Positions 1-7,600 are shown, counted from the stretch's first letter. The stretch: 10,000 nt of DNA from Stramonita haemastoma (GCA_030674155.1 CM060328.1:45089174-45099173), one strand, 5' to 3'. Notes: generated from the letters alone by a model not told the origin. Numbers and translations are program-made.

Positions 1-199
1 TGGTGGTGGTGGTGTGGTGGTGGTGGTGGTGGTGGTGGTGGTGTGGTGGTGTGTGGTGGATGGTGATGATGGTGATGATGATGATGATGAGTGATGATGA
101 TGATGATGATGATGATGACGACGACGACGACGAGGGTGGTGGTGGTGACAGGGGTTATAATGATGATGGTGGTGGTGGTGGTAGCGTGGGTAATGATGA

Positions 200-233
<34 letters not shown>

Positions 234-237
234 TGGA

Positions 238-269
<32 letters not shown>

Positions 270-297
270 TTTGTGATGGTGGTGATGATGATTTTTA
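1..297. repeat. TGG/TGA trinucleotide microsatellite cluster
   Basis: The plus strand is built almost entirely of TGG, TGA/ATG and a short GAC/ACG block. It shifts from TGG-rich (1-60) to TGA-rich (60-115), to ACG (115-132), to TGG/TGA mixtures, and ends near 297 where ordinary sequence begins. A long frame is open across it and would read as runs of Trp, Met, Asp and Val. That is a by-product of a 3-bp repeat unit, not evidence of a gene. The array is cut by the left window edge, so its true length is unknown. Confidence 0.95.
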
Positions 298-664
298 AGA
301 CTGTTCTGCAGTGTCAGTGAAAATGTTGGCCTCATCTTGCATTAGTATTTAAGTACTATTCTCTTTATTTTTTTTCCTTCAAATGCAACTCAAAACTTGT
401 CTCGTTCCGAAGTTCATAGCATGAATGTTTGCGTTAGCAACTGTGGTGACAATGCTGAGAGCCAAAAGAGGTTAGTAACTATAAAATACATATATGATGA
501 CATGTCCTAGAAAAGGATAACAGAAATAACAAAGCAGCAATAGCAGCAAAACAAAAAGCAGCGGTAGCTTCAATATCAGTAAAATAACATCAAACAAAAA
601 CAAAACAAAAACCCACCACAATCACCTTCAAACAAAAACAACTACAATTATTGTTACTATCCTT

Positions 665-696
<32 letters not shown>

Positions 697-1080
697 GAGC
701 AGCAGCTGCAGCAGCATTATCAGTACTATCTCTGAAAATCTTTATTTAAAAGAATCATAACAGCAAACAATACATCCATCCACAATCATTGTCATCATTG
801 CCATAATGACTAAGGCCTATTAAAAAAAAACAAAAAAAAACAACCAAAAAACCTCAGCATACTATCCATATTAGTTCAAAAAGTAAAGAATTAAAAACAA
901 AACAACTAGCAGTCAGAAAAACCCCCCACCCATTACTACAAAAGCAAACATTTCTAATGAGCTTTATTAGCTATGAATCAACAATAACGCAATCTGTGTA
1001 AAAACAAACATGAGGATGAAACTAAAAGTTTGTATAAATCAAGCATTACCAGCGCATGGTTGTTGTTTTTTTTCACAAGG
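298..1080. other. Non-coding AT-rich stretch
   Basis: No exon-like open frame, splice-site pair or recognisable repeat family was seen here apart from the ATC/AGC array listed separately. The plus strand at 530-660 and 820-950 is rich in A and C, with many CAA and CAAA words (for example 596-612), suggesting old decayed simple repeat or retroelement tail sequence. Intergenic or intronic status cannot be told. Confidence 0.6.
664..716. repeat. (ATC)n followed by AGC-rich trinucleotide array
   Basis: About ten ATC units at 665-696 are followed directly by AGC/CAG-like units to 716. This is a short compound microsatellite with no coding context. Confidence 0.9.
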
Positions 1081-1126
1081 ACTTGAACACCACTTGGAGA
1101 GGAGAAGGAGGTGTGGGGGTAGGAGT

Positions 1127-1139
1127 GGGGGGGGGGGGG
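1127..1139 (+). repeat. G13 homopolymer run
   Basis: Thirteen consecutive G on the plus strand follow a G-rich lead-in from about 1098. With the shorter upstream G groups it could form a G-quadruplex. It lies just before the tRNA-like SINE head. Confidence 0.85.
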
Positions 1140-1140
1140 C

Positions 1141-1205
1141 GGAATAGTTTAGTGGTTAGCGCTTTGTGCTAATAATCTGACGGCCCAAGATCGAGCTCGT
1201 CATCA
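1141..1205 (+). mobile_element. tRNA-derived SINE head (fragment)
   Basis: TAGTTTAGTGG at 1145-1155 fits the RNA polymerase III A-box consensus TRGYNNARNNGG. AGATCGAGCTC at 1188-1198, about 43 bp downstream, is a degenerate B-box with the TCGA core kept. This spacing and order are typical of a tRNA gene or a tRNA-derived SINE. A clean cloverleaf with acceptor and T arms is not visible, and no 3' A-rich tail can be delimited, so a truncated or decayed SINE is preferred over a functional tRNA. The family name cannot be given from sequence alone. Confidence 0.5.
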
Positions 1206-1261
1206 TGGAAGCGTCTGTTTTAGGGGATTTTGCCCTGGAGCTAACCATCAGTACCGACCAT

Positions 1262-1296
1262 CCCTCCCCCCCCCCCCTCCCCCCCCCCCCCCCCCC
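1262..1296. repeat. C-tract (C12-T-C18)
   Basis: Cytosine runs at 1266-1277 and 1279-1296 are separated by a single T. They are complementary to the G-runs at 1127-1139 and 1496-1511. Length in the assembly is unlikely to be exact because homopolymers of this size are poorly resolved. Confidence 0.9.
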
Positions 1297-1362
1297 ACCA
1301 AATCCTTGGTTGAACTTTAAACCAAGACCCTATGTTCAAATGTACGCAGACCATCTCACGAT

Positions 1363-1369
1363 ATATATG

Positions 1370-1454
<85 letters not shown>
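1363..1454. repeat. (AT)n microsatellite
   Basis: Apart from two GT interruptions near 1370-1375, the whole segment is alternating A and T, over 80 bp uninterrupted. It is self-complementary and could extrude as a cruciform. Open frames crossing it read as alternating Tyr-Ile and are not genes. Confidence 0.95.
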
Positions 1455-1456
<2 letters not shown>

Positions 1457-1495
1457 GAAAACGAACTGGACTTTTTCACAATTATCAAAGCGAAA

Positions 1496-1600
1496 GGGGG
1501 GGGGGGGGGGGATTTTTTGTTTTTTGTTTGGGGGGGGTGTTGTTTTGGTATGGTTTTTTGTGTGTGAGGAGCGGGGGAGGGGGAAGAAGGGGGGGGGGGG
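1496..1600 (+). repeat. Cluster of G-runs (G16, G8, G12)
   Basis: G-runs at 1496-1511, 1530-1537 and 1589-1600 are separated by T-rich and GA-rich spacers. Together they give strong quadruplex potential on the plus strand, opposite in polarity to the C-tract at 1262-1296. Confidence 0.85.
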
Positions 1601-2170
1601 ATGGTCAGTTCAAAACGCCAGGAGAGAAGTAATGAAAAATAATAATGAGAGCAATGCAAGGATCAAGTGCAAACATGTACAGGAAAAACACTTCAGACTT
1701 CAAAACAGATCGTTACAAACGACGTCATGGCAATGTTCAAATGACCTCACCTCACGTCGATAACTTCGTCATCACCGAGTTGTGCTTAGTCTCAAGAGAA
1801 TCACAAGCATGGGCACCAGGTTCGGACAATGTGGCTGGTGCAGCACTGCGGTGCTTGTTGCGCGGCCCGTTCTCTCTTGTTGCTTCTACCAAATTGTTCT
1901 CTTTTTGGGGGGGGGGGCCCGAGGCGCTGAACTGAGAGACCTTCTGACTTTCTGCCTTCTGTCCACAACAGTTCCTAAATCGGAGTACTTCTGCTAGGAC
2001 TCTGATATAATTTCAACAACAACAACAATAACAACAACAACAGGCGCCAGGTTCTAGGCAAATACTGCATTGTTATTATCTGTCAGACTTCGGAAATTGT
2101 TTCATTAAACACGGACAATCAGAATAAGCTAGTCTACCTGGTTCATAATTTCACTTTACGGTTAACGTAA
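1601..2170. other. Non-coding stretch, no gene recognised
   Basis: The longest plus-strand frame (1645-1935) has no recognisable domain, ends in a G-run (about 1906-1917) and shows no splice-site support. It is treated as chance. A (CAA)n tract occupies about 2010-2041. Nothing else was identified. Confidence 0.55.
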
Positions 2171-2171
2171 A

Positions 2172-2400
2172 ATGCGGATCGCCCGTGAAAAGGAAAAAGA
2201 GGAGGAGAAGAGAAAAATCAAAAAGACAGCGTCGAAGACGACGACGACCTCAACGAAGAAGAAGAATTGTGAAGAGAAGGAGGAAGAAAAAAGAAGAAGA
2301 AGAAGAAGAAGAAGAAGAAGAAGAAGACGAAGAAGAAGAAGAAGAAGACGAAGAAGAAGAAGAATTGCGAAGAAGAAGAATTGCGAAGTAGGAAAAGAAT
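2172..2400. repeat. Purine-rich (GAA)n/(GAAGA)n array
   Basis: The plus strand is almost pure A and G from about 2186, with a GAA-dominated core at 2262-2366 broken by a few GAC units. The frames encode poly-Arg, poly-Lys and poly-Glu and reflect the repeat only. A homopurine tract with this much symmetry can form triplex (H-) DNA. Confidence 0.9.
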
Positions 2401-3435
2401 TAGAAAGAACTGGAAGGAATTAGAGAAAGGATATAATGATAAAAATCAAATCAGAACATGATAAAAGGCTGAAAACAATTTATTCATAATTATCACCATT
2501 GCCCCTTGTGCCCGAAAGTAGATCTACAGCCATCGTGTACTGGGCATAACAATTATTATTATCCTTACACAGTCAAAAAAATATTGTGCTCAATTTCACA
2601 TTACTATAATCTAGCCAAAAGGCGCCAAGTTACAAGTGGTTGATGATAGAGTCCTATAAATCAGCTGGGACTTTGATATAATCAAACTGGCCAGCCAAAA
2701 GGGAGAATAGCTTACAAAGTATTTTTGACAGAGCTTGACGGTGAGTACATCCGCATTTCTCTCTGAAAGTCAATAAAAGCGTTAATAGTTACGCCCTGGG
2801 ATCACAGGGAAGTGAGAGGATCTAATGAATTCATTTGCTGATGTTTCCATACCAACCCTGCTACTTGCCCAGTTAGTCACACACTAATGGGCATAAACAG
2901 GAGAATAATTTACATTTAATCAATGATACAGGTACATGATTAAAAACAATTATTTGTCAGTACTATTCGACAGTGTATTTTCTTTAATGTTAATGGGTTT
3001 TTTTATCAATGTGATTTTATCAATATGATATTATCAACATAGAATCTTCCACAAAGGGTTTAGTCCACTTATTTGCAAACGTGTGATGCAACCACGTTGA
3101 AAAAGTCGGATACATTTGCTTTTCCCACGAAAACAGGCCTATAGACTCTTGACCTAGGCTATACTCAACCTATATCTACTTGTCCCACGAAGTCTAAGTA
3201 AATATCACCCAAGACTGTCAGTCTTGAAAAAAACAACAACAAGGAAACATTTAGAAAACACCAAAAATCAAACAAACAAACAAGATAAGGACAGAATCGC
3301 GAGCAAGATTTGTTTAATATGTTAAAGACAACTACTTGTACCAGATGCACAAATCGTCTGTCCATGCATTAACGTTTTATACACATATTATTCCTTTCAC
3401 ACTTGTAGAATAGGGCACAGACACTATCAAACATT
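2401..3435. other. Non-coding stretch of about 1 kb
   Basis: The sequence is of moderate complexity and AT-rich, with stops in all frames at short intervals. A donor-like GGTGAGTAC at about 2740 has no supporting upstream coding frame. The minus-strand frame at 3165-3365 has no recognisable domain. No repeat family was identified with confidence. Confidence 0.5.
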
Positions 3436-3476
3436 ACATATATATATGTACATATATATATATTATATATATATTT

Positions 3477-3510
<34 letters not shown>

Positions 3511-3536
3511 ATTATATAATGTACATATATATATGA
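3436..3536. repeat. AT-rich inverted/palindromic repeat
   Basis: This is an alternating AT tract with matching TGTACATATA-type words near both ends (around 3446-3458 and 3519-3534). The left and right halves are nearly reverse complements, so cruciform formation is likely. Confidence 0.8.
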
Positions 3537-3545
3537 ATTCTCTCT

Positions 3546-3563
3546 CAAAAAAAAAAAAAAAAA
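3546..3563 (+). repeat. Poly-A run (about 18 A)
   Basis: A run of about 18 A follows a CTCTCTC segment. It could be the tail of a retroposed element in plus orientation, but no element body is recognisable upstream because the AT repeat intervenes. Confidence 0.7.
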
Positions 3564-3640
3564 AGCACAGATACATACCCATGTAACAAAATCTTTTGAG
3601 CAGAAACATGGATGATAAGAATTTTTCAGCCAGACATCAG

Positions 3641-3911
<271 letters not shown>

Positions 3912-4440
3912 AAACTGCATCTCCCAAGATTACCAATACTTTCAAAATTAACCAACACAGACACAACCATTTGCTAACATTTCCAAGACCCAGAAATAAT
4001 CTATATAAATCAAGCTTCTTGTATTCAGGTAGCGACCTATGGAATAAGCTTCCAAACATTTTGAAATGTATCAAAAACAAAGATCATTATTTTTAAAACA
4101 CAATTCAAAATTTTTTTTCATGAATAAGTGTTTAGAGCATGATTTATAAACTTGTACATTTGCATGTGATATAGCATCACCCTTTACTGTTTCACTTCAA
4201 CATACTTGTATTGTGGCCTAGTGTTACAACTGACTTCAATATAATGTTACATGTAGCAATGTGTGCGAGGGACAGAGGGATGAATGTGTCACTGATGGTA
4301 TTATTATCATTATAAATATGGTATGACCACAGTTTATATGGTCATGAATATAATATATTCATCTCTTGCTGTTACTTTTAAGAGATACCGATCTGTTGAT
4401 GAGTTGTTAAGATAATATATTAGACCTTGATATGCTTGAT
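3912..4440 (+). mobile_element. Non-LTR retrotransposon (LINE) 3' fragment
   Basis: The plus-strand frame from about 3911 to 4096 reads LTFPRPRNNLYKSSFLYSGS and then DLWNKLPNILK. This matches the pattern at the extreme C-terminus of many LINE ORF2 proteins: a basic Pro-Arg stretch, a Ser-Phe-x-Tyr-x-Gly motif, then Leu-Trp-Asn-x-Leu-Pro. The frame stops at 4094-4096. A one-base shift near 4090 would continue as an FK-rich end to about 4126, so the copy is probably frame-damaged. The reverse transcriptase and endonuclease domains are absent, giving a heavily 5'-truncated copy. AT-rich sequence to about 4440 looks like its 3' untranslated region and contains two small hairpins. The clade cannot be assigned. 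Confidence 0.65.
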
Positions 4441-4449
4441 TCTGGTGTG

Positions 4450-4511
4450 TGTGTGTGTGTGTGTGTCTTTAATTTTACGTCTGTTCACTTAAAGTGATAT
4501 CAGACGAAGGA
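4450..4511 (+). repeat. (GT)n plus hairpin-containing dispersed repeat, copy 1
   Basis: A (GT)n run is followed by a block that recurs at 8752-8813: the word TCTTTAATTTTACGTCTG, a short stem-loop, then AGACGAAGG. In this copy CGTCTG (4478-4483) pairs with CAGACG (4501-4506), and TCACTT (4485-4490) pairs with AAGTGA (4492-4497) around a single-base loop. The repeat breaks off at 4511 into a G-rich tract (4512-4532). Confidence 0.75.
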
Positions 4512-4642
4512 AGGGGGGAGGGGGGGGGGGGCAATAATAAGAGGTGGGTTTTAAGACACAAAAAAGGTGTGTGTTGGTAATTATGTGCTTAAGAAGACTG
4601 ATTACAAAGCATATAACCCGAATGTTGCAAAACATGTCATGA

Positions 4643-4679
4643 TGTGTGTGTTGTGGTGTGTGTGTGTGTTGTGTGTGTG

Positions 4680-4728
<49 letters not shown>

Positions 4729-4803
4729 GTGTGTGTGTGGTGTGTGTGTGTGTGTGGTGTGTTGTGTGTGTGTGTGTGTGTGTTGTGGTTGTGGTTGTGG
4801 TTG
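4643..4803. repeat. (GT)n compound microsatellite
   Basis: This is a GT array with repeated TTGTGG and GGTGTG interruptions, ending in GTTGTG units. Valine-cysteine open frames over it are artefacts of the repeat. Confidence 0.95.
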
Positions 4804-4909
4804 TTGATGTTGTTTGGTTGAGTTTTTACATTTTATTGTTTTTGTCTGAGTTTTATATATTTGGTTTCTTTTTGGTTTGGGGTTGTTTGGTCATTTTTTG
4901 TTTGTTAAC

Positions 4910-4911
<2 letters not shown>

Positions 4912-4993
<82 letters not shown>
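4912..4993. repeat. (GT)n microsatellite, uninterrupted
   Basis: About 40 perfect GT units lie between T-rich unique sequence and ATACAGTATATG. Z-DNA formation is plausible for a perfect alternating purine-pyrimidine tract of this length. Confidence 0.95.
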
Positions 4994-4994
<1 letters not shown>

Positions 4995-5049
4995 ATACAG
5001 TATATGTAAAATTTTGTTATAGCAAATAATGTTGAATTCTCAAATATGG

Positions 5050-5153
5050 TGTGTTGTATGTGCCTGTGTTAGCGTGTGTGTTGTGTGTGTGTGGTGTGTG
5101 TGTGTGTGTGTGGGTGTGTGTGTGTGTCGTGTCTGTGTGTGTGTGTGTGTGTG

Positions 5154-5197
<44 letters not shown>

Positions 5198-5220
5198 TGT
5201 GCCCGCGCGCGTGTGTGTGT
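5050..5220. repeat. (GT)n compound microsatellite
   Basis: This is a GT array with GGTG, TCGTGTC and GCCCGCGCGCGTG interruptions. The CG-alternating word near 5202-5211 adds to the Z-DNA potential. Confidence 0.95.
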
Positions 5221-5221
5221 A

Positions 5222-5431
5222 GTTTCTTCTTTTGGTGTGTGTATTTTCAATTTTTTTTTATCTTTTTCATTTGTACGACGTATCTATATCTTCTTAAGGT
5301 TTTTCCTTTTTCAAATATGCACGTATATTTTTTTTCTTAGATGGATGGCTTGATGATAAAAGCAATTGCACTGCTTTTTCAATGTATCATCTGGAAATAA
5401 AAGTTTGACTTGACTTGACTTGACTTGACTT
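5222..5431 (+). mobile_element. LINE-like 3' tail with AATAAA and TTGAC pentamers
   Basis: AT-rich unique sequence leads to AATAAA at 5396-5401, then a tandem pentamer tail of TTGAC/TGACT units at about 5405-5431. A poly(A)-signal-like hexamer followed by a short tandem repeat instead of poly-A is a common way for invertebrate LINE copies to end. It may be the true 3' end of the element whose coding remnant lies at 3912-4126, with GT arrays expanded inside the 3' untranslated region. It could also be a separate insertion. Confidence 0.5.
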
Positions 5432-5502
5432 CACAACGACATACCACAACACCAACAACACACACACACACCACACACACACCACAACACACACACACAC
5501 AA

Positions 5503-5539
<37 letters not shown>

Positions 5540-5640
5540 AACACACACACACAACACCACCACCACACACACACACAACACAACACACACACACACACAC
5601 CCCAACACACACACCACACACACCACACACCACACCAAAA
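5432..5640. repeat. (CA)n compound microsatellite, block 1
   Basis: This is a CA array with CCA and ACAAC interruptions. Polarity is reversed compared with the GT arrays upstream, and the switch occurs on either side of the 5222-5431 segment. Confidence 0.95.
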
Positions 5641-5652
5641 ACTCACCACCAA

Positions 5653-5670
5653 CTTAGCAGGATCACGAGG
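5653..5670 (-). pseudogene. Possible third remnant of the receptor C-terminal tail
   Basis: GCAGGATCACGAGG at 5657-5670 differs by one base from GCAGGATGACGAGG at 5903-5916, within the longer duplicate of the receptor tail. Both are followed at once by (CA)n. The offset of 246 bp is close to the 236-bp offset between the other two copies. The match is short and could be chance. Confidence 0.35.
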
Positions 5671-5766
5671 ATACACACACACACACACACACAACACACA
5701 CACACACCCCCTCACCCCCCCACCCCCCCCACCACACACACACACACACACACCACACACACAACA

Positions 5767-5835
<69 letters not shown>

Positions 5836-5836
5836 A
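5671..5836. repeat. (CA)n compound microsatellite, block 2
   Basis: This is a CA array with a C-rich centre (about 5707-5730) and a perfect block of about 60 bp at its right side. It separates two partial copies of the receptor gene's end. Confidence 0.95.
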
Positions 5837-5854
5837 CCAAGACCTGCCACTCAC

Positions 5855-5917
5855 TACCCCTTGAACAAAACTTGCTACCATCCAGAGGTTTCTTGGTGAG
5901 GGGCAGGATGACGAGGG
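5855..5917 (-). pseudogene. Partial duplicate of the receptor gene's last coding bases
   Basis: This segment aligns over about 63 bp with 6090-6152, the minus-strand end of the receptor terminal exon, with one missing base (CAGAAAC against CAAAAC) and about two substitutions. Read on the minus strand it encodes the M4-adjacent tail (LVILPLTKKPLDGSKF), then departs from the genuine C-terminus because of the missing base. It has no upstream M4 sequence and is embedded in CA repeats. It is therefore a tandem-duplication remnant or an assembly artefact, not a separate gene. Confidence 0.85.
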
Positions 5918-5923
5918 AGTATA

Positions 5924-5936
5924 GACACACACCACA

Positions 5937-5983
<47 letters not shown>

Positions 5984-6058
5984 ACCACCCACCCCCACCC
6001 CCCACCACCACCACCCCCCCCACCACACACACACCCACACCCCACACACTCACAGAGA
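5924..6058. repeat. (CA)n compound microsatellite, block 3
   Basis: This is a CA array followed by CCA/CCCCA-rich sequence, beginning right after the duplicated receptor tail and ending about 30 bp past the real stop codon. On the minus strand it would form a GU-rich start to the receptor 3' untranslated region. Confidence 0.95.
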
Positions 6059-6088
6059 CAGCCGCCTCTAAGGCTACTACCACTACTA

Positions 6089-6764
6089 CTACCCCTTGAA
6101 CAGAAACTTGCTACCGTCCAGAGGTTTCTTGGTGAGGGGCAGGATGACGAGCGAGGTGATGGTAGCCAGAAACGTGCCCAGCACGAAGATCCAGAAGAGA
6201 AAGCGGTCAATCACCTCCGCAGCCTCCTGCCACTCCCGACACAGGTTCTCCCCGCTGTCCTTCTCCTCTTCCCGGATCAGCACCTCCCGCAGGCGGCCCA
6301 GAATGTCTTCCATCTCGGACTGGAGCTCGGCCCCTCGGCCCGCGCCCTGCTCATCTCTCGCGCCAGCTCCTCTTTCCGGGCGCGGCGAAACTCGGCCCGC
6401 AAAGCCGCCGCCGTGGAGGAGGAAGGGTGATGATCCACGGAGCCCGAGGCCGTGCCTTGGCAATCCACGTTGGTTTCGAAGTCGATGAGGCCGCAGCCCG
6501 AGTCGTTGGAGACGTGGTTGGTGACGCCTTTGTACAGAATCCCGGGCCGGGAGCGGCCCCCTTGCGTCACCACCCGTCCCTGCCTGACGTCAGGCCTGAC
6601 GTAATGGAGGCGGAAGCAGACGACGCGGGCGAGGGTGGTGATGCAGGTGCGGAAGATGGGGGGCATGGTTTTTTCCTTGTGACCTCTGTTGCTGATGTTG
6701 GACACCATCACCGCCAGGATGACCGACATGGAGGTCAAGGCCATGACACTGGTCAGGTAAATGC
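6089..6764 (-). CDS. Nicotinic acetylcholine receptor-like subunit, terminal exon (M3 to C-terminus)
   Basis: This exon encodes the last part of a cation-selective Cys-loop receptor subunit, a plasma-membrane ligand-gated channel subunit of a pentamer. The minus-strand acceptor is a pyrimidine stretch plus GTTGCAG ending at 6765. The first two bases complete a Gly codon from the previous exon. Order: M3 (IYLTSVMALTSMSVILAVMV); a cytoplasmic loop of about 150 residues starting NISNRGHKEK, with a post-M3 PPIFRTCITTLARVVCFRL segment; a Ser-rich spacer; a long Arg/Glu-rich amphipathic helix; EWQEAAEVIDRF leading into M4 (FLFWIFVLGTFLATITSLVI); and the tail LPLTKKPLDGSKFLFKG with a TAG stop at 6089-6091. 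The frame breaks once, at the G4 run (plus 6331-6334): one additional base would rejoin both halves and give a whole number of codons (225 including stop). It is GC-rich compared with its surroundings, as expected for a real exon. No poly(A) signal is visible nearby because CA repeats follow. Confidence 0.88.
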
Positions 6765-7084
6765 CTGCAACCACAGGACAAAAGAGAGCCGCTGGCTTTG
6801 ACACAGTCCATGTTCAAAAGAGATCATTGCCACCCATGAAATAGTCATGGAGGACACTACAGAGCGATGTTATCATAAAACAACAACGGGCAACAAACAT
6901 CACCTTGGTTCACACCACTAGGTACTCGTAGCTCAATCAAACACATTTTCACCCCATAATTTAAAAAAAATTATCATACTTAACTCGTGCTTTAACTTCC
7001 ATCTGCGCACCTTTTCTTTTGTCCAACATTCACACATACATGTCGTTCCCTTATTGTTTTTACAAACTTACCATTTCAATTCTT

Positions 7085-7150
7085 TATAAAAACGAATCAA
7101 AAGCGCCTGAAAAATCAACGCAAGTTAAAGCAAGAGCGGCTTTTTGATGA
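7085..7150 (-). pseudogene. Possible reverse transcriptase motif-A remnant
   Basis: On the minus strand a short frame reads KAALALTCVDFSGAFDSFL and then a stop. DFSxAFD is the usual form of palm motif A in non-LTR retrotransposon reverse transcriptases, including the first catalytic Asp. No other RT motif is visible on either side and the match is only about 10 residues, so a chance resemblance is possible. If real, it is an old fragment of a LINE lying in the intron. Confidence 0.3.
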
Positions 7151-7505
7151 TTTATAAAATTGATTCTGACGTGCACCAGAGAGAGAAAAACAGGCAGGCA
7201 GACAGACAAAAAGACAGACCCACAAAGCAGGCAGGCAGACGCACAGCAAGACAAAGCAGCAGAGAGAAAGAGACATAGAAGGAACAAAAGGCAAATAAAG
7301 AAAGTGTCGGTGGGACCACAACGTGAGCAAAGGGGCCAGGAGACAGGAGAATCCTATCCTGAAAAGGTGACTTCATCAGCGACATCATCGTGATATCACA
7401 GGCATTGCATGTAGCGTATCAATTGACGTTCTTGCATTTCAATCAACATAAAATGGGCATCGTGATCATAATTATTATCTTCATTACCTTATTTAATTAT
7501 TATTT

Positions 7506-7600
7506 TCATCACCACCACACCACCACCACCATCATCATATCATATCATCATCATCACATCACATCATCACATCATCATCATCATCATCATCATCATCATA
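7506..7600. repeat. CAC/CAT trinucleotide array
   Basis: CAC units at 7508-7530 give way to ATC/CAT units with ATAT and CACATC interruptions, up to about 7600. It lies in the receptor intron. Confidence 0.92.

Noticed and set aside
3..320. Open frame with Trp, Asp and Met runs at the window start
   Set aside because: Trinucleotide repeat, which keeps any frame open if the unit is not a stop.
1141..1215. A functional tRNA gene
   Set aside because: A-box and degenerate B-box are present, but no acceptor or T-arm pairing is visible and the 3' part does not fold. A SINE fragment is more likely.
1645..1935. Small plus-strand gene encoding a ~96-residue protein
   Set aside because: No recognisable domain, runs through a G homopolymer, and lacks splice or start context.
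2172..2423. Arg/Lys/Glu-rich open frames resembling a basic or acidic low-complexity protein
   Set aside because: Pure (GAA)n repeat read in different frames, with no flanking coding signal.
1971..2687. Possible repeat pair sharing GGACTNTGATATAAT (about 1996-2010 and 2669-2685)
   Set aside because: Only about 15 bp match well, and the flanks do not align convincingly.
2725..2750. Strong splice-donor-like GACGGTGAGTAC on the plus strand
   Set aside because: The only usable frame upstream is about 25 codons, with a stop in it and no acceptor or homology.
6096..6801. Plus-strand open frames opposite the terminal receptor exon
   Set aside because: Antisense shadows of the GC-rich minus-strand exon. 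The minus strand carries the recognisable M3, M4 and splice sites.
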